Shown here: positions 5,874-15,214 of the stretch, piece by piece
Numbering within the stretch: the first letter of the stretch is position 1
How the letters are laid out: every line of letters begins with the position of its first letter
Assembly (NCBI GenBank): GCA_022822405.1
Contig: JAJEBT010000184.1
Coordinates: 1-36,044 of the forward strand
From: Alphaproteobacteria bacterium
GTDB lineage: Bacteria; Pseudomonadota; Alphaproteobacteria; MPNO01; UBA830
Direction: 5' to 3'
DNA: 36,044 nucleotides
Notes under the pieces: generated by a model
Told to the model about the DNA's origin: nothing
The model's database searches: none
The model's input: the letters and a program-made list of their open reading frames with translations, nothing else
Position numbers and translations under genes: made by a program

Positions 5874-7724
5874 TCAGCCAGGAGGTGCCGCTGTGTCCTT
5901 GGCTTCGACCTTTTCCGCCTCGCGCGCTGCACGCTGCTGTTCGCGCCACATCGCGGCATAGATGCCGTCATCGGCAAGAAGGCGGGCGTGACGGCCGGAT
6001 TCAACAATGCGTCCGTCGACAACGACCAGGATTCGGTCCGCATCGATGACCGTCGACAGGCGATGGGCGATGACCAGTGTGGTCTTCTCCTTCGACACGA
6101 GACGGAGGGCCGAGAGTATCTCCCGTTCGGTATGGGTATCGAGGGACGAGGTGGCTTCGTCGAAGAGCAGGATTTGCGGCTGCTTCAGAATCGTCCGCGC
6201 TATTGCAACCCGCTGCTTCTCGCCGCCAGAGAGCTTCAACCCGCGTTCACCGACCGTGGTCTCGTAGCCGTCCGGCGAGGACATGACGAAACCGTGGATT
6301 GCGGCGAGACGAGCGGCTTCCTCGACCTCTTCCGGCAAGGCATCGGGACGCCCGTAGGCGATGTTGTACCGGATCGTGTCGTTGAACAGCACCGCGTCCT
6401 GGGGAACGACCCCTAACGCCCGGCGCAGGCTCTGTTGGGTAACGTCGCGGATGTCCTGTCCGTCGATCAGGATGGCTCCGGCGCCAACGTCGTAGAAGCG
6501 GTACAGGAGGCGTCCGATCGTTGACTTGCCTGCTCCGCTGGGTCCGACCAGTGCCAGCGTCTGTCCGGGTTCGACCCTGAAACTCACGTCGTGGAGCACC
6601 TCGCGCCGCGAATCGTAGGCGAACGAGACGTTCCGGAACTCCACGGCGCCGTCTCCCGGTACAAGTGCCCCGGCTCCTGGACGGTCCCGGACCTCGGCGT
6701 TGACATCGAGAAGATGGAACATCGCCTCCATGTCGGTCAGCGCCTGCTTGATCTCGCGGTACACGAAGCCGAGGAAGTTCAGGGGCATGTAGAGCTGGAT
6801 CAGATAGGTGTTGACCATGACGAACTCGCCGATCGTCATGGTCCCGTCAGTGACATCACCTGCGGCCATCAGCACCAGGACGGTGATCGCGATGCCGACG
6901 ATGGCCGCCTGGCCGATATTCAGGAGAGACAGGCTCGTCTTGCTGATCACCGCCGCCCGTTCATAGCGTTTGAGCGCGCGGTCATACCGGCTCGCCTCAT
7001 ACTCCTCGTTTCCGAAGTACTTGACCGTCTCGTAATTGAGAAGGCTGTCAATCGCCCGCGTGTTCGCTCTCTGATCGGTCTCGTTCATCTCACGGCGCCA
7101 TTTCAGGCGCCATTCGGTGACGATCATCGTGTAGGCGATATAGGCCGCGATCGATGTGAGGGTTATGAGCGCGTACCAGACATTGAAGAGAGTCCAGAGA
7201 ATGCCGCAAACCAGGAGGATCTCGAGAAGGGTGGGCAGGATGTTGAAGAGCATGAACCGCAGGATGAAGTCGATGGCCTTGGTTCCGCGCTCGATGGCGT
7301 GCGAGAGGCCCCCCGTCTGCCGTTCGAGATGGTAGCGCAGGGCGAGCCCGTGGAGATGGCGGAAGGTCTGAAGTGCGGCCTCGCGAATGGCGCGCTGCGC
7401 CACCTTGGTGAAGACGGCATCCCGGAGTTCCGCGAAGGCGATCGACAGGATCCGCAGCGTTCCGAAGGCAATAATCAGGGCGACTGGAATGACAATCGCC
7501 GATGGCTCTTCAGGACTCAGGCGATCGACAATCTGACCATAGACTACGGGGATATAGACGGTCGCGCCCTTCGCGGCGGCAAGGAACAGGAGCGCGACGA
7601 GCACCCGCACTTTGGCCTGCAGGCCGCCGTAGGTCCACAGGTAGGGGGCGAGGGTGCGGAGCGCCTGCCATTCAAAGCCGGAATCGACGCGGCGTCCGGA
7701 CAATGTCCTGTCGGGCTCGGCCAT
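5874..7724 (-). CDS. Half-size ABC exporter, Atm1/heavy-metal-tolerance type
   Basis: This is a 616-residue fusion of a six-helix exporter domain (about the first 330 residues) and an ATPase domain. The ATPase shows Walker A G-P-S-G-A-G-K-S-T, signature L-S-G-G-E-K-Q-R, Walker B I-L-L-F-D-E-A-T-S-S-L-D and switch A-H-R. In the membrane domain, N-Y-E-T-V-K-Y-F-G-N-E and the L-E-R-Q-T-G-G-L-S-H-A-I-E-R-G segment are typical of the Atm1/HMT1 group, which exports glutathione-linked or sulfur compounds for Fe-S assembly and metal tolerance. The frame is open to 8060, but ATG at 7724 is preferred: the product then has the family's usual length and AGGAA lies upstream. The upstream extension is low-complexity and arginine-rich, unlike the family. 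Confidence 0.93.
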   Translation of the reverse strand: MAEPDRTLSGRRVDSGFEWQALRTLAPYLWTYGGLQAKVRVLVALLFLAAAKGATVYIPVVYGQIVDRLSPEEPSAIVIPVALIIAFGTLRILSIAFAELRDAVFTKVAQRAIREAALQTFRHLHGLALRYHLERQTGGLSHAIERGTKAIDFILRFMLFNILPTLLEILLVCGILWTLFNVWYALITLTSIAAYIAYTMIVTEWRLKWRREMNETDQRANTRAIDSLLNYETVKYFGNEEYEASRYDRALKRYERAAVISKTSLSLLNIGQAAIVGIAITVLVLMAAGDVTDGTMTIGEFVMVNTYLIQLYMPLNFLGFVYREIKQALTDMEAMFHLLDVNAEVRDRPGAGALVPGDGAVEFRNVSFAYDSRREVLHDVSFRVEPGQTLALVGPSGAGKSTIGRLLYRFYDVGAGAILIDGQDIRDVTQQSLRRALGVVPQDAVLFNDTIRYNIAYGRPDALPEEVEEAARLAAIHGFVMSSPDGYETTVGERGLKLSGGEKQRVAIARTILKQPQILLFDEATSSLDTHTEREILSALRLVSKEKTTLVIAHRLSTVIDADRILVVVDGRIVESGRHARLLADDGIYAAMWREQQRAAREAEKVEAKDTAAPPG

Positions 7725-8345
7725 CGCGGCAGGGTTTCCTAAGCGGGGCGGGCTCGGCCGGCGGTGTTGCCGGCCGCGCAAGACGAATTCCGTTCGCCTT
7801 CGGCGGTAGAGGATCGGTCCGCGAGCGATGACCCGATCCGGTCCTGGACGGAGGAGGCTGGCGGTTCGACGGAACCGGCAGGGCGTTCCGTCGTCGGCGT
7901 GCACCTGTGCCTGCGGTCCATTTCGTGGGCCCTGTCGTTCACGAAGACCGCATGCGACCCTGTCGGGTGCAGTCAACATCGTGCAATGAACGGTCGTCCG
8001 GAGAGTATAAGGGAAGCCGGGACCGACAAGAAGAGTTCCTCTTCGGCTTTCCGATGCCATTCCTGGTCGGCTGCCCGAATCGGATAGGTAGGAGGCCTTT
8101 CACTTGGCCGGCAAACTCGCACCGGTGGACTTGGCCTTTACGCAGCTTGCGGCAGGTGCCGATTGCTAGAAGACGTTCTGGAAGAGACGCCTTTTCTTCT
8201 GAATTTTTTGATGAAAACCTGTATCAGGTGTTCGCTGCGTCATGCTGTCAACGCAGTTCCGGAAATACCATGGATACGCCCGACGGAGCCCTGCCGTGCG
8301 CCGTGACAGCCCATTCGAAAGCGCCCGGGGTTGCTGGCGAGTCTC
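7725..8345. other. Divergent intergenic region, no gene recognised
   Basis: About 620 bp separate the ABC exporter (minus) from the transglycosylase (plus). Several frames are open but none gives a recognisable product or codon pattern. A strong GC hairpin (CGGCCGGC at 7755-7762 with GCCGGCCG at 7769-7776) would form in the exporter's leader RNA. A small inverted repeat ACCTG-TAT-CAGGT is at 8217-8229. Both promoters should lie here, but I cannot fix them. Confidence 0.5.
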
Positions 8346-9350
8346 ATGCAATTGTGCCAGATTCTTCCCATGTACAGGATGTTGATTGTCTTCGCCCTTG
8401 TGCTCGTGTTCGCCCAGGGCCCAGTTGTCCGGGCATCGACCGACGACAAGGCTAAATTCGAAGCCTGGTTGGAGGGCGTGCGTACGGAAGCGGCATCGCG
8501 CGGTCTGAAGGCGTCGACCATTAGCGGGGCGCTGTCGGAAATCGAACCGATAGCACGGGTGATCGAACTCGACCGCCGACAGCCGGAGTTCACTTTGACC
8601 TTCAATGAATATGTCAGGCGCGTCGTCCCCGACAGGCGGGTGCGCAAGGGCCGGGCGCTCCTGAAGGAAAATGCCGGGCTCCTGGCCAAGGTTTCTGCCA
8701 GGTATCGGGTGCAGCCGCGCTTCATCGTTGCCCTGTGGGGAATTGAGACCGATTTCGGACGGATCACCGGCGGTTTTCCGGTCATAGCGGCGCTCGCTAC
8801 CCTCGCCTATGACGGCCGGAGATCGGCTTATTTCCGGCGCGAACTCTTTGACGCGTTGCGGATCCTCGACGAGGGCCACATCACGCCACAGAAGATGATG
8901 GGATCATGGGCAGGCGCAATGGGCCAGAGTCAGTTCATGCCGTCATCGTTCAGGCGTTTTGCGGTCGACCATGACGGCGACGGCCGGCGCGACATCTGGA
9001 CGACACGTGCCGACGTGTTTGCTTCGGCGGCGAACTATCTCTCGCAAGTCGGATGGAAAAACGACAGGACCTGGGGGCGGCAGATCCGCTTACCGAAAGG
9101 GTTCGATGAAAAACTGGTCAATGGCAAGACCCGCAAACGCCTCTCGGCCTGGCAGGCTCTCGGCGTCCGCAAGGCGGACGGCGGAAATCTGCCGAAACGC
9201 GACCTTCCCGCCGTTCTGGTCAGACCGAGCGCCGGGATGAGTCCGGTCTTCGCTGTCTACAGCAACTATGAATCTCTCCTGCGCTGGAACAGGTCCAGCT
9301 ATTTCGCGATAAGCGTCGGCATACTGTCCGACCGCATCGCCGGCCGGTAG
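8346..9350 (+). CDS. Lytic murein transglycosylase, MltB/SltB type
   Basis: This is a secreted murein hydrolase of about 334 residues. A hydrophobic leader (M-L-I-V-F-A-L-V-L-V-F-A) precedes the domain. The MltB-type (SLT_2) domain shows V-A-L-W-G-I-E-T-D-F-G, whose glutamate is the catalytic acid, then L-A-T-L-A-Y-D-G-R-R, G-S-W-A-G-A-M-G-Q-S-Q-F-M-P-S-S and the calcium-loop-like D-H-D-G-D-G-R-R-D-I-W. These enzymes cut glycan strands to 1,6-anhydro-muropeptides. The leader has no lipobox cysteine, unlike E. coli MltB, so a soluble periplasmic form is likely. The start is uncertain: ATG 8346, 8370 and 8379 are in frame, and 8346 has a weak GGCGAG upstream. It sits 8 bp before rlpA, suggesting joint cell-wall remodelling. 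Confidence 0.93.
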   Translation: MQLCQILPMYRMLIVFALVLVFAQGPVVRASTDDKAKFEAWLEGVRTEAASRGLKASTISGALSEIEPIARVIELDRRQPEFTLTFNEYVRRVVPDRRVRKGRALLKENAGLLAKVSARYRVQPRFIVALWGIETDFGRITGGFPVIAALATLAYDGRRSAYFRRELFDALRILDEGHITPQKMMGSWAGAMGQSQFMPSSFRRFAVDHDGDGRRDIWTTRADVFASAANYLSQVGWKNDRTWGRQIRLPKGFDEKLVNGKTRKRLSAWQALGVRKADGGNLPKRDLPAVLVRPSAGMSPVFAVYSNYESLLRWNRSSYFAISVGILSDRIAGR

Positions 9351-9358
9351 CGGGCGGA

Positions 9359-10264
9359 ATGTCTCCCGGGCTTCCCGACCACACCGGGCTATGGCCCATG
9401 CCGGGAAGAACACTGGCCGTCGCGGCCTGTTTCGTCCTGCTTGCCAGCGGCTGCGCCGACAGAAGGGTGGTAAGCGAGGAACCCCAGCCGAGCCGGGATC
9501 CGCTGCCTCACACGAGCGCAAAGGCGCACTACAAGATCGGCAATCCCTACGAGATCGCCGGAATCCGCTATTTCCCCGAGGAAGACTACACCTACGCGGA
9601 AACCGGCATAGCCTCCTGGTACGGCCCCAAATTCCATGGCCGGCCCACGGCCAACGGCGAGATATTCGACATGAACACGGTATCCGCGGCACACAAGACG
9701 CTGCCGATGCCGAGTGTCGTTCGCGTTACCAATCTCCAGAACGGCAGGTCGCTGGTAGTCCGAATCAACGACCGCGGGCCGTTCGTTGCCGGCCGGATCA
9801 TCGACCTCTCGCGGCGCACCGCCGATCTCCTCGACATGCGCCGCCAGGGAACTGGTCCGGTGAGGGTCGAGATCCTTCCCAAGGAGAGCAGGCATCTCAA
9901 GGAGCTTGCCCTCAAGAAAAACCTGCCGCCGGTGCCCGATACCGTGGAGGTCGCCCGGTCGGACGCGCTTGTCTCCAATTCCACGATCCCGGTGCGGGAG
10001 ACCGCAGACGGCGACCGGCCGGCTCCCGAGAGGAACCCGCGGATATTCGTCCAGGCCGGCGCCTTCACCGAACATGGCTACGCGGCGCGTGCCCTGGCCC
10101 GTCTGCAGGGCCATGGCGCGGCCCGGATCGCGGAGGGCAGGGTAGGGAACAGGCAGTATTTCCGCGTCCGCTTCGGACCGCTCCGAGACTTTGCCAGCGC
10201 CGAGTCCGCCCTGCGGACCGTCGTCTCGGCCGGTTTTCCGGAGGCCATCATCGTTGTAGACTGA
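9359..10264 (+). CDS. rlpA: RlpA-type septal lipoprotein / lytic transglycosylase with SPOR domain
   Basis: This is a 301-residue outer-membrane lipoprotein. The signal ends in the lipobox L-A-S-G-C. A double-psi beta-barrel follows, with G-I-A-S-W-Y-G-P-K-F-H-G-R-P-T-A-N-G-E, T-L-P-M-P-S, and V-R-I-N-D-R-G-P-F, the catalytic aspartate region in RlpA. A C-terminal SPOR domain (about the last 75 residues, from I-F-V-Q-A-G-A-F) should bind denuded septal glycan. The domain order is the usual one. ATG at 9359 follows a GGGCGGA-like site just after the mltB stop. An inner ATG next to the signal has no ribosome binding site. It lies in one run with mltB and the D,D-carboxypeptidase, all acting on peptidoglycan. 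Confidence 0.96.
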   Translation: MSPGLPDHTGLWPMPGRTLAVAACFVLLASGCADRRVVSEEPQPSRDPLPHTSAKAHYKIGNPYEIAGIRYFPEEDYTYAETGIASWYGPKFHGRPTANGEIFDMNTVSAAHKTLPMPSVVRVTNLQNGRSLVVRINDRGPFVAGRIIDLSRRTADLLDMRRQGTGPVRVEILPKESRHLKELALKKNLPPVPDTVEVARSDALVSNSTIPVRETADGDRPAPERNPRIFVQAGAFTEHGYAARALARLQGHGAARIAEGRVGNRQYFRVRFGPLRDFASAESALRTVVSAGFPEAIIVVD

Positions 10265-10359
10265 ATCCGATCCGATCGGCAGACGCGCAGGTGGACCCGG
10301 CGCACAGGCCGTGACTGCCGCACAGTCGCTTGCGGCATGGACGGCAGGAGAGACGAGCA

Positions 10360-11499
10360 ATGGGAAATTCGGCCCGGGTTGCCGCGCTTGCAGTCCTGCT
10401 TTCCCTTCTTGCCGTCTCGGGCGGCGCGGCCCAGGGTATCAGTACGCCTGCGAAACATGCCTTCATGGTCGACGTCTCCACCGACACGGTGCTTCTGGAT
10501 AAGGCGTCTGATGTGCCCATGGCGCCAGCATCGATGAGCAAGCTCATGACCATCTACATGGTCTTCGATGCGATACGGCGTGGCACCCTCAAGATGGAGG
10601 ATGAGCTTCTCGTCAGCACGAAGGCCGCGAAAAAGGGCGGGTCCAGAATGTTCATGCGGCCCGGCGAAAGGATCCGCGTTGACGATCTTCTGCGCGGTAT
10701 CATCGTGCAGTCGGGCAATGACGCCTGCATAGTGGTGGCAGAGGCTCTGGCAGGCTCGGAAGAGGAGTTTGCCAAGCTGATGACCGAACGGGGCAGGATG
10801 CTTGGCCTGAAGCACAGCACCTTCACGAATTCGACCGGCTGGCCGCATCCCGGGCACTTGATGTCGGCGCGCGATCTTGCACGCCTTTCCATGATCCTGA
10901 TCGAGCAATTCCCCGACCTGTATGCGATCTTCAAGGAAAAAACATTCACGTACAACGGCATAAAGCAAGGCAACCGCAATCCGTTGCTCTATAACGATCC
11001 GAGCGCGGACGGGCTGAAGACGGGCTTCACCCAGGCCTCGTTGTACGGACTCACCGCGTCGGCGATACGGGAAGGACGGCGAATCATCCTGGTTCTGAAT
11101 GGGTTGAAGAATTCCAGGATTCGGAGGGAGGAGTCCGCCCGTCTCATGGAATGGGCCTTTCGCTCGCATCGCGTATACACGCTGTTCAAGCCCGGCGAAG
11201 GGGTGGTGAGCGCCGGCGTATGGCTGGGCGCCGAACCCGCGGTGCCGCTCGTGGTTGCCGGTGGTCTTCGGCTTTCGCTCACCCTCCCGCACTTTACGAG
11301 GATGGAAGTAAAGGTCCGGACGATGGAACCGGTGGCTGCGCCGATCCGGAAGAATGACAGGATCGGGACCCTGTTTGTCTCGGTTCCCGACCGCAAGATC
11401 CAGGAAATACCGCTGCTCGCTGGCAGGGATGTGGAGCGCATGAGCGTGTTCGGCCGCTTGGGAGCCACTCTGTCCTATCTTTTGTGGGGCGGGGTGTAG
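10360..11499 (+). CDS. dacA: D-alanyl-D-alanine carboxypeptidase (PBP5/6 type)
   Basis: This is a 379-residue class C low-molecular-mass penicillin-binding protein. After a signal peptide (cleavage near G-G-A-A-Q) it shows all three active-site motifs: S58-M-S-K61, S118-G-N120 and K220-T-G222. The C-terminal part (from about 270) is the PBP5-type beta domain, ending in a segment that may act as the membrane-binding amphipathic helix. It trims the terminal D-Ala from stem pentapeptides. ATG at 10360 has GGAGAG seven bases upstream. It follows rlpA by about 95 bp and precedes tmk by 19 bp, the common alphaproteobacterial order. Confidence 0.96.
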   Translation: MGNSARVAALAVLLSLLAVSGGAAQGISTPAKHAFMVDVSTDTVLLDKASDVPMAPASMSKLMTIYMVFDAIRRGTLKMEDELLVSTKAAKKGGSRMFMRPGERIRVDDLLRGIIVQSGNDACIVVAEALAGSEEEFAKLMTERGRMLGLKHSTFTNSTGWPHPGHLMSARDLARLSMILIEQFPDLYAIFKEKTFTYNGIKQGNRNPLLYNDPSADGLKTGFTQASLYGLTASAIREGRRIILVLNGLKNSRIRREESARLMEWAFRSHRVYTLFKPGEGVVSAGVWLGAEPAVPLVVAGGLRLSLTLPHFTRMEVKVRTMEPVAAPIRKNDRIGTLFVSVPDRKIQEIPLLAGRDVERMSVFGRLGATLSYLLWGGV

Positions 11500-11518
11500 G
11501 GACGAGCCGCCCTGGTTG

Positions 11519-12157
11519 ATGGCCACGGGAAAGTTCATAACGCTTGAAGGCGGCGAAGGCGTCGGCAAGACGACACAGGTGGAATTGCTGGCAGGGACCT
11601 TGCGCGAACGCGGACTTGGCGTAACGACAACCAGGGAGCCCGGAGGTTCGCCTGGCGCCGAGGAAATCCGAGAAATGCTGCTTGATCCTTCGGCGGACTG
11701 GACACCGGCAAGCGAGACGCTGCTCCATTTTGCTGCCCGGGCAAACCACTATACGACGCTGATCGCGCCGGCCCTCAAGCGAGGTGAATGGGTCATAAGC
11801 GACCGGTTTGCGGATTCGACCCGAGCCTATCAGGGCTATGGCATGGGGCTGGAGTTGTCGGCCATAGAGACGCTCTACCAGCTTGCGCTCGGGGATTTCG
11901 AACCGGATCTGACACTGATCCTCGACATTCCCGCCGAGTTAGCGGTGGAACGGCGTCGGAATAGGGCGGCGGCCCCGGATCGTTACGAGCAGATGGACAT
12001 GGCTTTTCACCGCCGTCTTCGCGACGGGTTCCTGGAGATAGCGGCGCACCGGCCGGATCGCTGCACGGTGATTTCCGCGGACGGTTCCCCGGATTGCGTT
12101 GCCGCACGGATACGGGCCGCGGTGATGGAGAGGTTGTGGGAAGAGGGTGCACAATGA
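11519..12157 (+). CDS. tmk: Thymidylate kinase
   Basis: This is a 212-residue dTMP kinase. The P-loop E-G-G-E-G-V-G-K-T-T-Q is near residue 10, the dTMP-binding D-R-F-A-D-S-T-R-A-Y-Q-G is at about residues 96-106, and the LID-like R-R-R-N-R-A-A-A is near 145-152. It phosphorylates dTMP to dTDP for DNA synthesis. ATG at 11519 fits the family start; a TTG immediately before it is less likely. The stop overlaps the holB start by the ATGA tetranucleotide, so the two are translationally coupled. The tmk-holB pair is widely conserved. Confidence 0.97.
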   Translation: MATGKFITLEGGEGVGKTTQVELLAGTLRERGLGVTTTREPGGSPGAEEIREMLLDPSADWTPASETLLHFAARANHYTTLIAPALKRGEWVISDRFADSTRAYQGYGMGLELSAIETLYQLALGDFEPDLTLILDIPAELAVERRRNRAAAPDRYEQMDMAFHRRLRDGFLEIAAHRPDRCTVISADGSPDCVAARIRAAVMERLWEEGAQ

Positions 12158-13287
12158 CCGCGAATCCCGAGCCCTGGCAGAATTCAGGCCTGCTTGGCCA
12201 TGCGGAGGCCGAGAGACACCTGCTTGACGCCTGGGCAGGCGGAAAGCTCGCGCATGGCTGGCTCCTCACGGGACCAAGAGGAATCGGCAAGATGACGCTT
12301 GCGTGCCGGTTCGCCCGCTTTCTCCTCGCCAATCCGGAGCGGGCGGGCGATGACGACCTCTTCGCTGCAGAGCCGCTACCGCCGCCCGATTCACTGGAAA
12401 TCTCCGAGGAACACCCCGTCTTCCGGAGGATTGCCTCCGGTGGCCATGCCGACCTTCACATCGTCGAGCGCGGCTTCGCGGACGGTGATGCGGACGCCGA
12501 GCGCGCAAACCGGAAACGCCACACCGTGATTTCAGTCGACGATATCCGGGCGGCCTGCCGATCGATGGCGCTTACGGCGTCGGAAGGCGGATGGCGCATC
12601 GTCATAGTCGACGGTGCCGACGAGATGAACACGAATGCTGCCAATGCCTTGCTCAAGCTTCTTGAGGAACCGCCGGCCAGGTCCGTACTGATTCTGGTTG
12701 CTCATTCGGGAGGCAGGCTTCCCCCGACCATTGCGTCGCGGTGCTGCCGCCTGCGTCTCAGGCCCCTGGACCCCGACACGCTTTCGGAACTGATGACCAT
12801 GTACAGGCCGCAACTTGACGGCGATGCGCGCCGCCGCCTGATCGGTCTCGCGGACGGAAGCATCGGACGCGCGCTTGCGCTGGCGGACGGCGAGGGGCTC
12901 GCCGTCCACGATGATCTGATGGCGCTGCTCGCCGGCCTTCCCGACCTCGATACTTCAGCGGCACATGAATTCACCAGACGTTTCGGACGCCGGGAGACAG
13001 ATCTTGCATGGCAAACGGCCACCGACCTCATTACCCGCTGCCTGAACCGCATGGTCAGCGCCGGAGCACGCCAGACCGGGATGGTTGCGATGGGCTTCGA
13101 TCCGAAGGACGCCGAATGCCTCACACGCCTTCGCGGCATGGCCAGCCTTGATTGCTGGTTGAGTGTGTGGGAAAAGACATCCGGCCTGTTCGCCCAAGCA
13201 CATTCTGTCCATCTGGACAGAAGGCAGGTCATGCTGGACGTCCTCGGCATTCTTCAAACTGCAGCGCGGTCGGGTACAAGGCCCTGA
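12154..13287 (+). CDS. holB: DNA polymerase III subunit delta'
   Basis: This is a 377-residue clamp-loader subunit. The N-terminus has the RuvB/clamp-loader pattern L-L-G-H-A-E-A-E, then H-G-W-L-L-T-G-P-R-G-I-G-K-M-T-L-A. The segment V-I-S-V-D-D-I-R leads into V-D-G-A-D-E-M-N-x-N-A-A-N-A-L-L-K-L-L-E-E-P-P, and T-I-x-S-R-C is the clamp-loader SRC motif. The usual GK(T/S) of Walker A is G-K-M here, consistent with delta' not needing ATP binding. The four zinc-binding cysteines of some bacterial delta' subunits are not evident. The gene begins within the tmk stop codon and is followed after 47 bp by metG. Confidence 0.94.
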   Translation: MTANPEPWQNSGLLGHAEAERHLLDAWAGGKLAHGWLLTGPRGIGKMTLACRFARFLLANPERAGDDDLFAAEPLPPPDSLEISEEHPVFRRIASGGHADLHIVERGFADGDADAERANRKRHTVISVDDIRAACRSMALTASEGGWRIVIVDGADEMNTNAANALLKLLEEPPARSVLILVAHSGGRLPPTIASRCCRLRLRPLDPDTLSELMTMYRPQLDGDARRRLIGLADGSIGRALALADGEGLAVHDDLMALLAGLPDLDTSAAHEFTRRFGRRETDLAWQTATDLITRCLNRMVSAGARQTGMVAMGFDPKDAECLTRLRGMASLDCWLSVWEKTSGLFAQAHSVHLDRRQVMLDVLGILQTAARSGTRP

Positions 13288-13334
13288 ACCGGCGTCCCGA
13301 CGCTGGCGGAAGACCGTTCGGGAAGGGAACGAAC

Positions 13335-14879
13335 ATGCCCGATCAGAGGAATTTCTACCTCACCACGCCGATATACTATGTCAATGATTCGCCGCACATC
13401 GGCCATGCCTACACGACATTGTCCTGTGACGTTCTTGCCCGGTTCAAGCGCCTCGACGGTTTTGACGTGTTTTTCCTCACGGGAACCGATGAACACGGCC
13501 AGAAGGTCGAGAAATCGGCAACCGCCGCGGGCAAGACTCCGCAGGCCTTCACAGACGAGGTATCGGAGAATTTTCGCGATCTCGCGGGGCTCATGAATTT
13601 CAGCAATGACGCCTTCATCCGTACCACCGAGCCGCGCCATGCCCGCGCCAGCCAGGCGATCTGGAGCGCGCTCATGGAAAACGGCCACATCTATCTCGGA
13701 TCTTATGCCGGCTGGTACGCCGTTCGCGATGAGGCGTTCTACGCCGAAAGCGAACTTCAGACGGATGATCGAGGACACAAGATTGCCCCGTCCGGTGCTG
13801 AATGCGAGTGGGTGGAAGAGCCGAGCTACTTCTTCGACCTCTCCAAATGGCAGGACCGGTTGCTCGAGTTTTATGAGCAGAATCCCGATTTCATAGCCCC
13901 GCAATCGCGTCGCAACGAAGTCATCAGTTTCGTGAAGGGCGGGCTCCAGGACCTGTCCATCTCGCGCACCAGCTTCGGTTGGGGTGTTCCGGTCCCCGAT
14001 GACGATGGTCACATCATGTATGTCTGGCTCGACGCGTTAACCAACTACATCACAGGGATCGATTATCCCGACACCGACGCACCCGCCTACCGGCAGTATT
14101 GGCCTGCGGATCTGCACATGGTCGGAAAGGACATCCTGCGTTTCCATGCGGTGTACTGGCCCGCGTTCCTGATGGGCGCCGGGCTGGAGCCGCCGAAGCG
14201 AGTATTCGCACATGGATGGTGGACCAATGAAGGCCAGAAAATCTCGAAATCTCTGGGCAATATCATTGATCCTTACGAGATTGTGGAAACCTACGGTCTC
14301 GATCAGATCAGGTATTTCCTGCTGCGTGAAGTGCCGTTCGGCAACGATGGAGATTTTTCCCGAAAATCCGTCCTGAACCGGATCAATGGCGATCTTGCGA
14401 ATGATCTCGGCAATCTCGTCCAGCGTGTCCTTTCCATGGTCGGACGCTATTGTGACGGCCGGGTGCCGGCCCCGGCAATGCCGACGGATGATGACCGGGT
14501 ACTCCTGGAACAAGCCGCCAGCGCCATCGAGGCCATAAGAAGGAGCATGGATGCGCAGGCCTTCAATGAAGCGCTCGATACCATATGGTCGCTGGTCAGG
14601 GCTGCCAACGGGTATGTCGATCACCAGGCACCGTGGCGCCTTCACAAGGAGGATACGGAACGGCGGGATACCGTCCTCTATAACCTTGCCGAAACGATCC
14701 GCCATCTTGGTCTGTATCTCCAGCCGTTCGTGCCCGATGCCGCCGCATCGATCCTCGACCAGCTCGAGATCGCCGACGATCAGAGGGATTTTTCTCGCAT
14801 TGGCGGCGGGCATGCGATGAAACCCGGTACGCCGCTCCGGAAACCTTCTGCAATCTTTCCGCGCATCGCGGCTGAATAG
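13335..14879 (+). CDS. metG: Methionyl-tRNA synthetase
   Basis: This is a 514-residue class I synthetase. It has the H21-I-G-H24 signature near the N-terminus, F-F-L-T-G-T-D-E-H-G-Q-K and the K-I-S-K-S-L-G-N form of the KMSKS loop around residue 300, followed by a helical anticodon-binding domain. It lacks the C-terminal tRNA-binding extension found in longer forms, so it matches the short alphaproteobacterial type. ATG at 13335 has GAAGGGAAC upstream. Its normal downstream partner in this lineage is tatD; here 2.85 kb containing a sulfatase and a cupin separate them. Confidence 0.97.
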   Translation: MPDQRNFYLTTPIYYVNDSPHIGHAYTTLSCDVLARFKRLDGFDVFFLTGTDEHGQKVEKSATAAGKTPQAFTDEVSENFRDLAGLMNFSNDAFIRTTEPRHARASQAIWSALMENGHIYLGSYAGWYAVRDEAFYAESELQTDDRGHKIAPSGAECEWVEEPSYFFDLSKWQDRLLEFYEQNPDFIAPQSRRNEVISFVKGGLQDLSISRTSFGWGVPVPDDDGHIMYVWLDALTNYITGIDYPDTDAPAYRQYWPADLHMVGKDILRFHAVYWPAFLMGAGLEPPKRVFAHGWWTNEGQKISKSLGNIIDPYEIVETYGLDQIRYFLLREVPFGNDGDFSRKSVLNRINGDLANDLGNLVQRVLSMVGRYCDGRVPAPAMPTDDDRVLLEQAASAIEAIRRSMDAQAFNEALDTIWSLVRAANGYVDHQAPWRLHKEDTERRDTVLYNLAETIRHLGLYLQPFVPDAAASILDQLEIADDQRDFSRIGGGHAMKPGTPLRKPSAIFPRIAAE

Positions 14880-15214
14880 CCGGGCAAATCTGGCGATGCC
14901 GGCGAGGCATGGACAAGATTTTGAGAACAGCAGGTTATGCGGTTAATCTTCAAGGATATGCTCAAGCAGCGCCAGGCAGCGTGGGGGACAGGGCAACCGG
15001 CCCTGCTACTTGCCTGATGCCTCGCTATCTAGTCGTCCCAAAGGCCTGCTATCTCCCTAAGATTTGCGATAACGGCACCTATATCGCCTGCAATGACGAT
15101 CTGGTGGACGACAACGAGAAGCCCGTCGACCTGAGCGACGTGGCGGTGCGCAAGAATTGTCGGCCATGCGCACCGTGGACCAGATAGAAAAGTCGGTCGG
15201 CGGATAGGAGCGGC
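14880..15214. other. Spacer between metG and sulfatase with a possible coding remnant
   Basis: No certain gene is seen in these 335 bp. A 92-codon frame (14909-15187) has no recognisable domain. From about 15055 it reads plausibly (I-C-D-N-G-T-Y-I-A-C-N-D-D-L-V-D-D-N-E-K-P-V-D-L-S-D-V-A). A one-base frame change near 15155 would continue it into L-S-A-M-R-T-V-D-Q-I-E-K-S-V-G-G and a TAG at 15204-15206, just before the sulfatase. It may be a frameshifted relic. A 6-bp hairpin (14989-14994 with 15000-15005) lies within it. Confidence 0.35.

Noticed and set aside
7725..8060. N-terminal extension of the ABC exporter to 8060
   Set aside because: The added 112 residues are arginine-rich, low in family similarity and precede a good start with a ribosome binding site at 7724.
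13288..13334. SAM or T-box riboswitch upstream of metG
   Set aside because: The gap is only 47 bp with no riboswitch fold.
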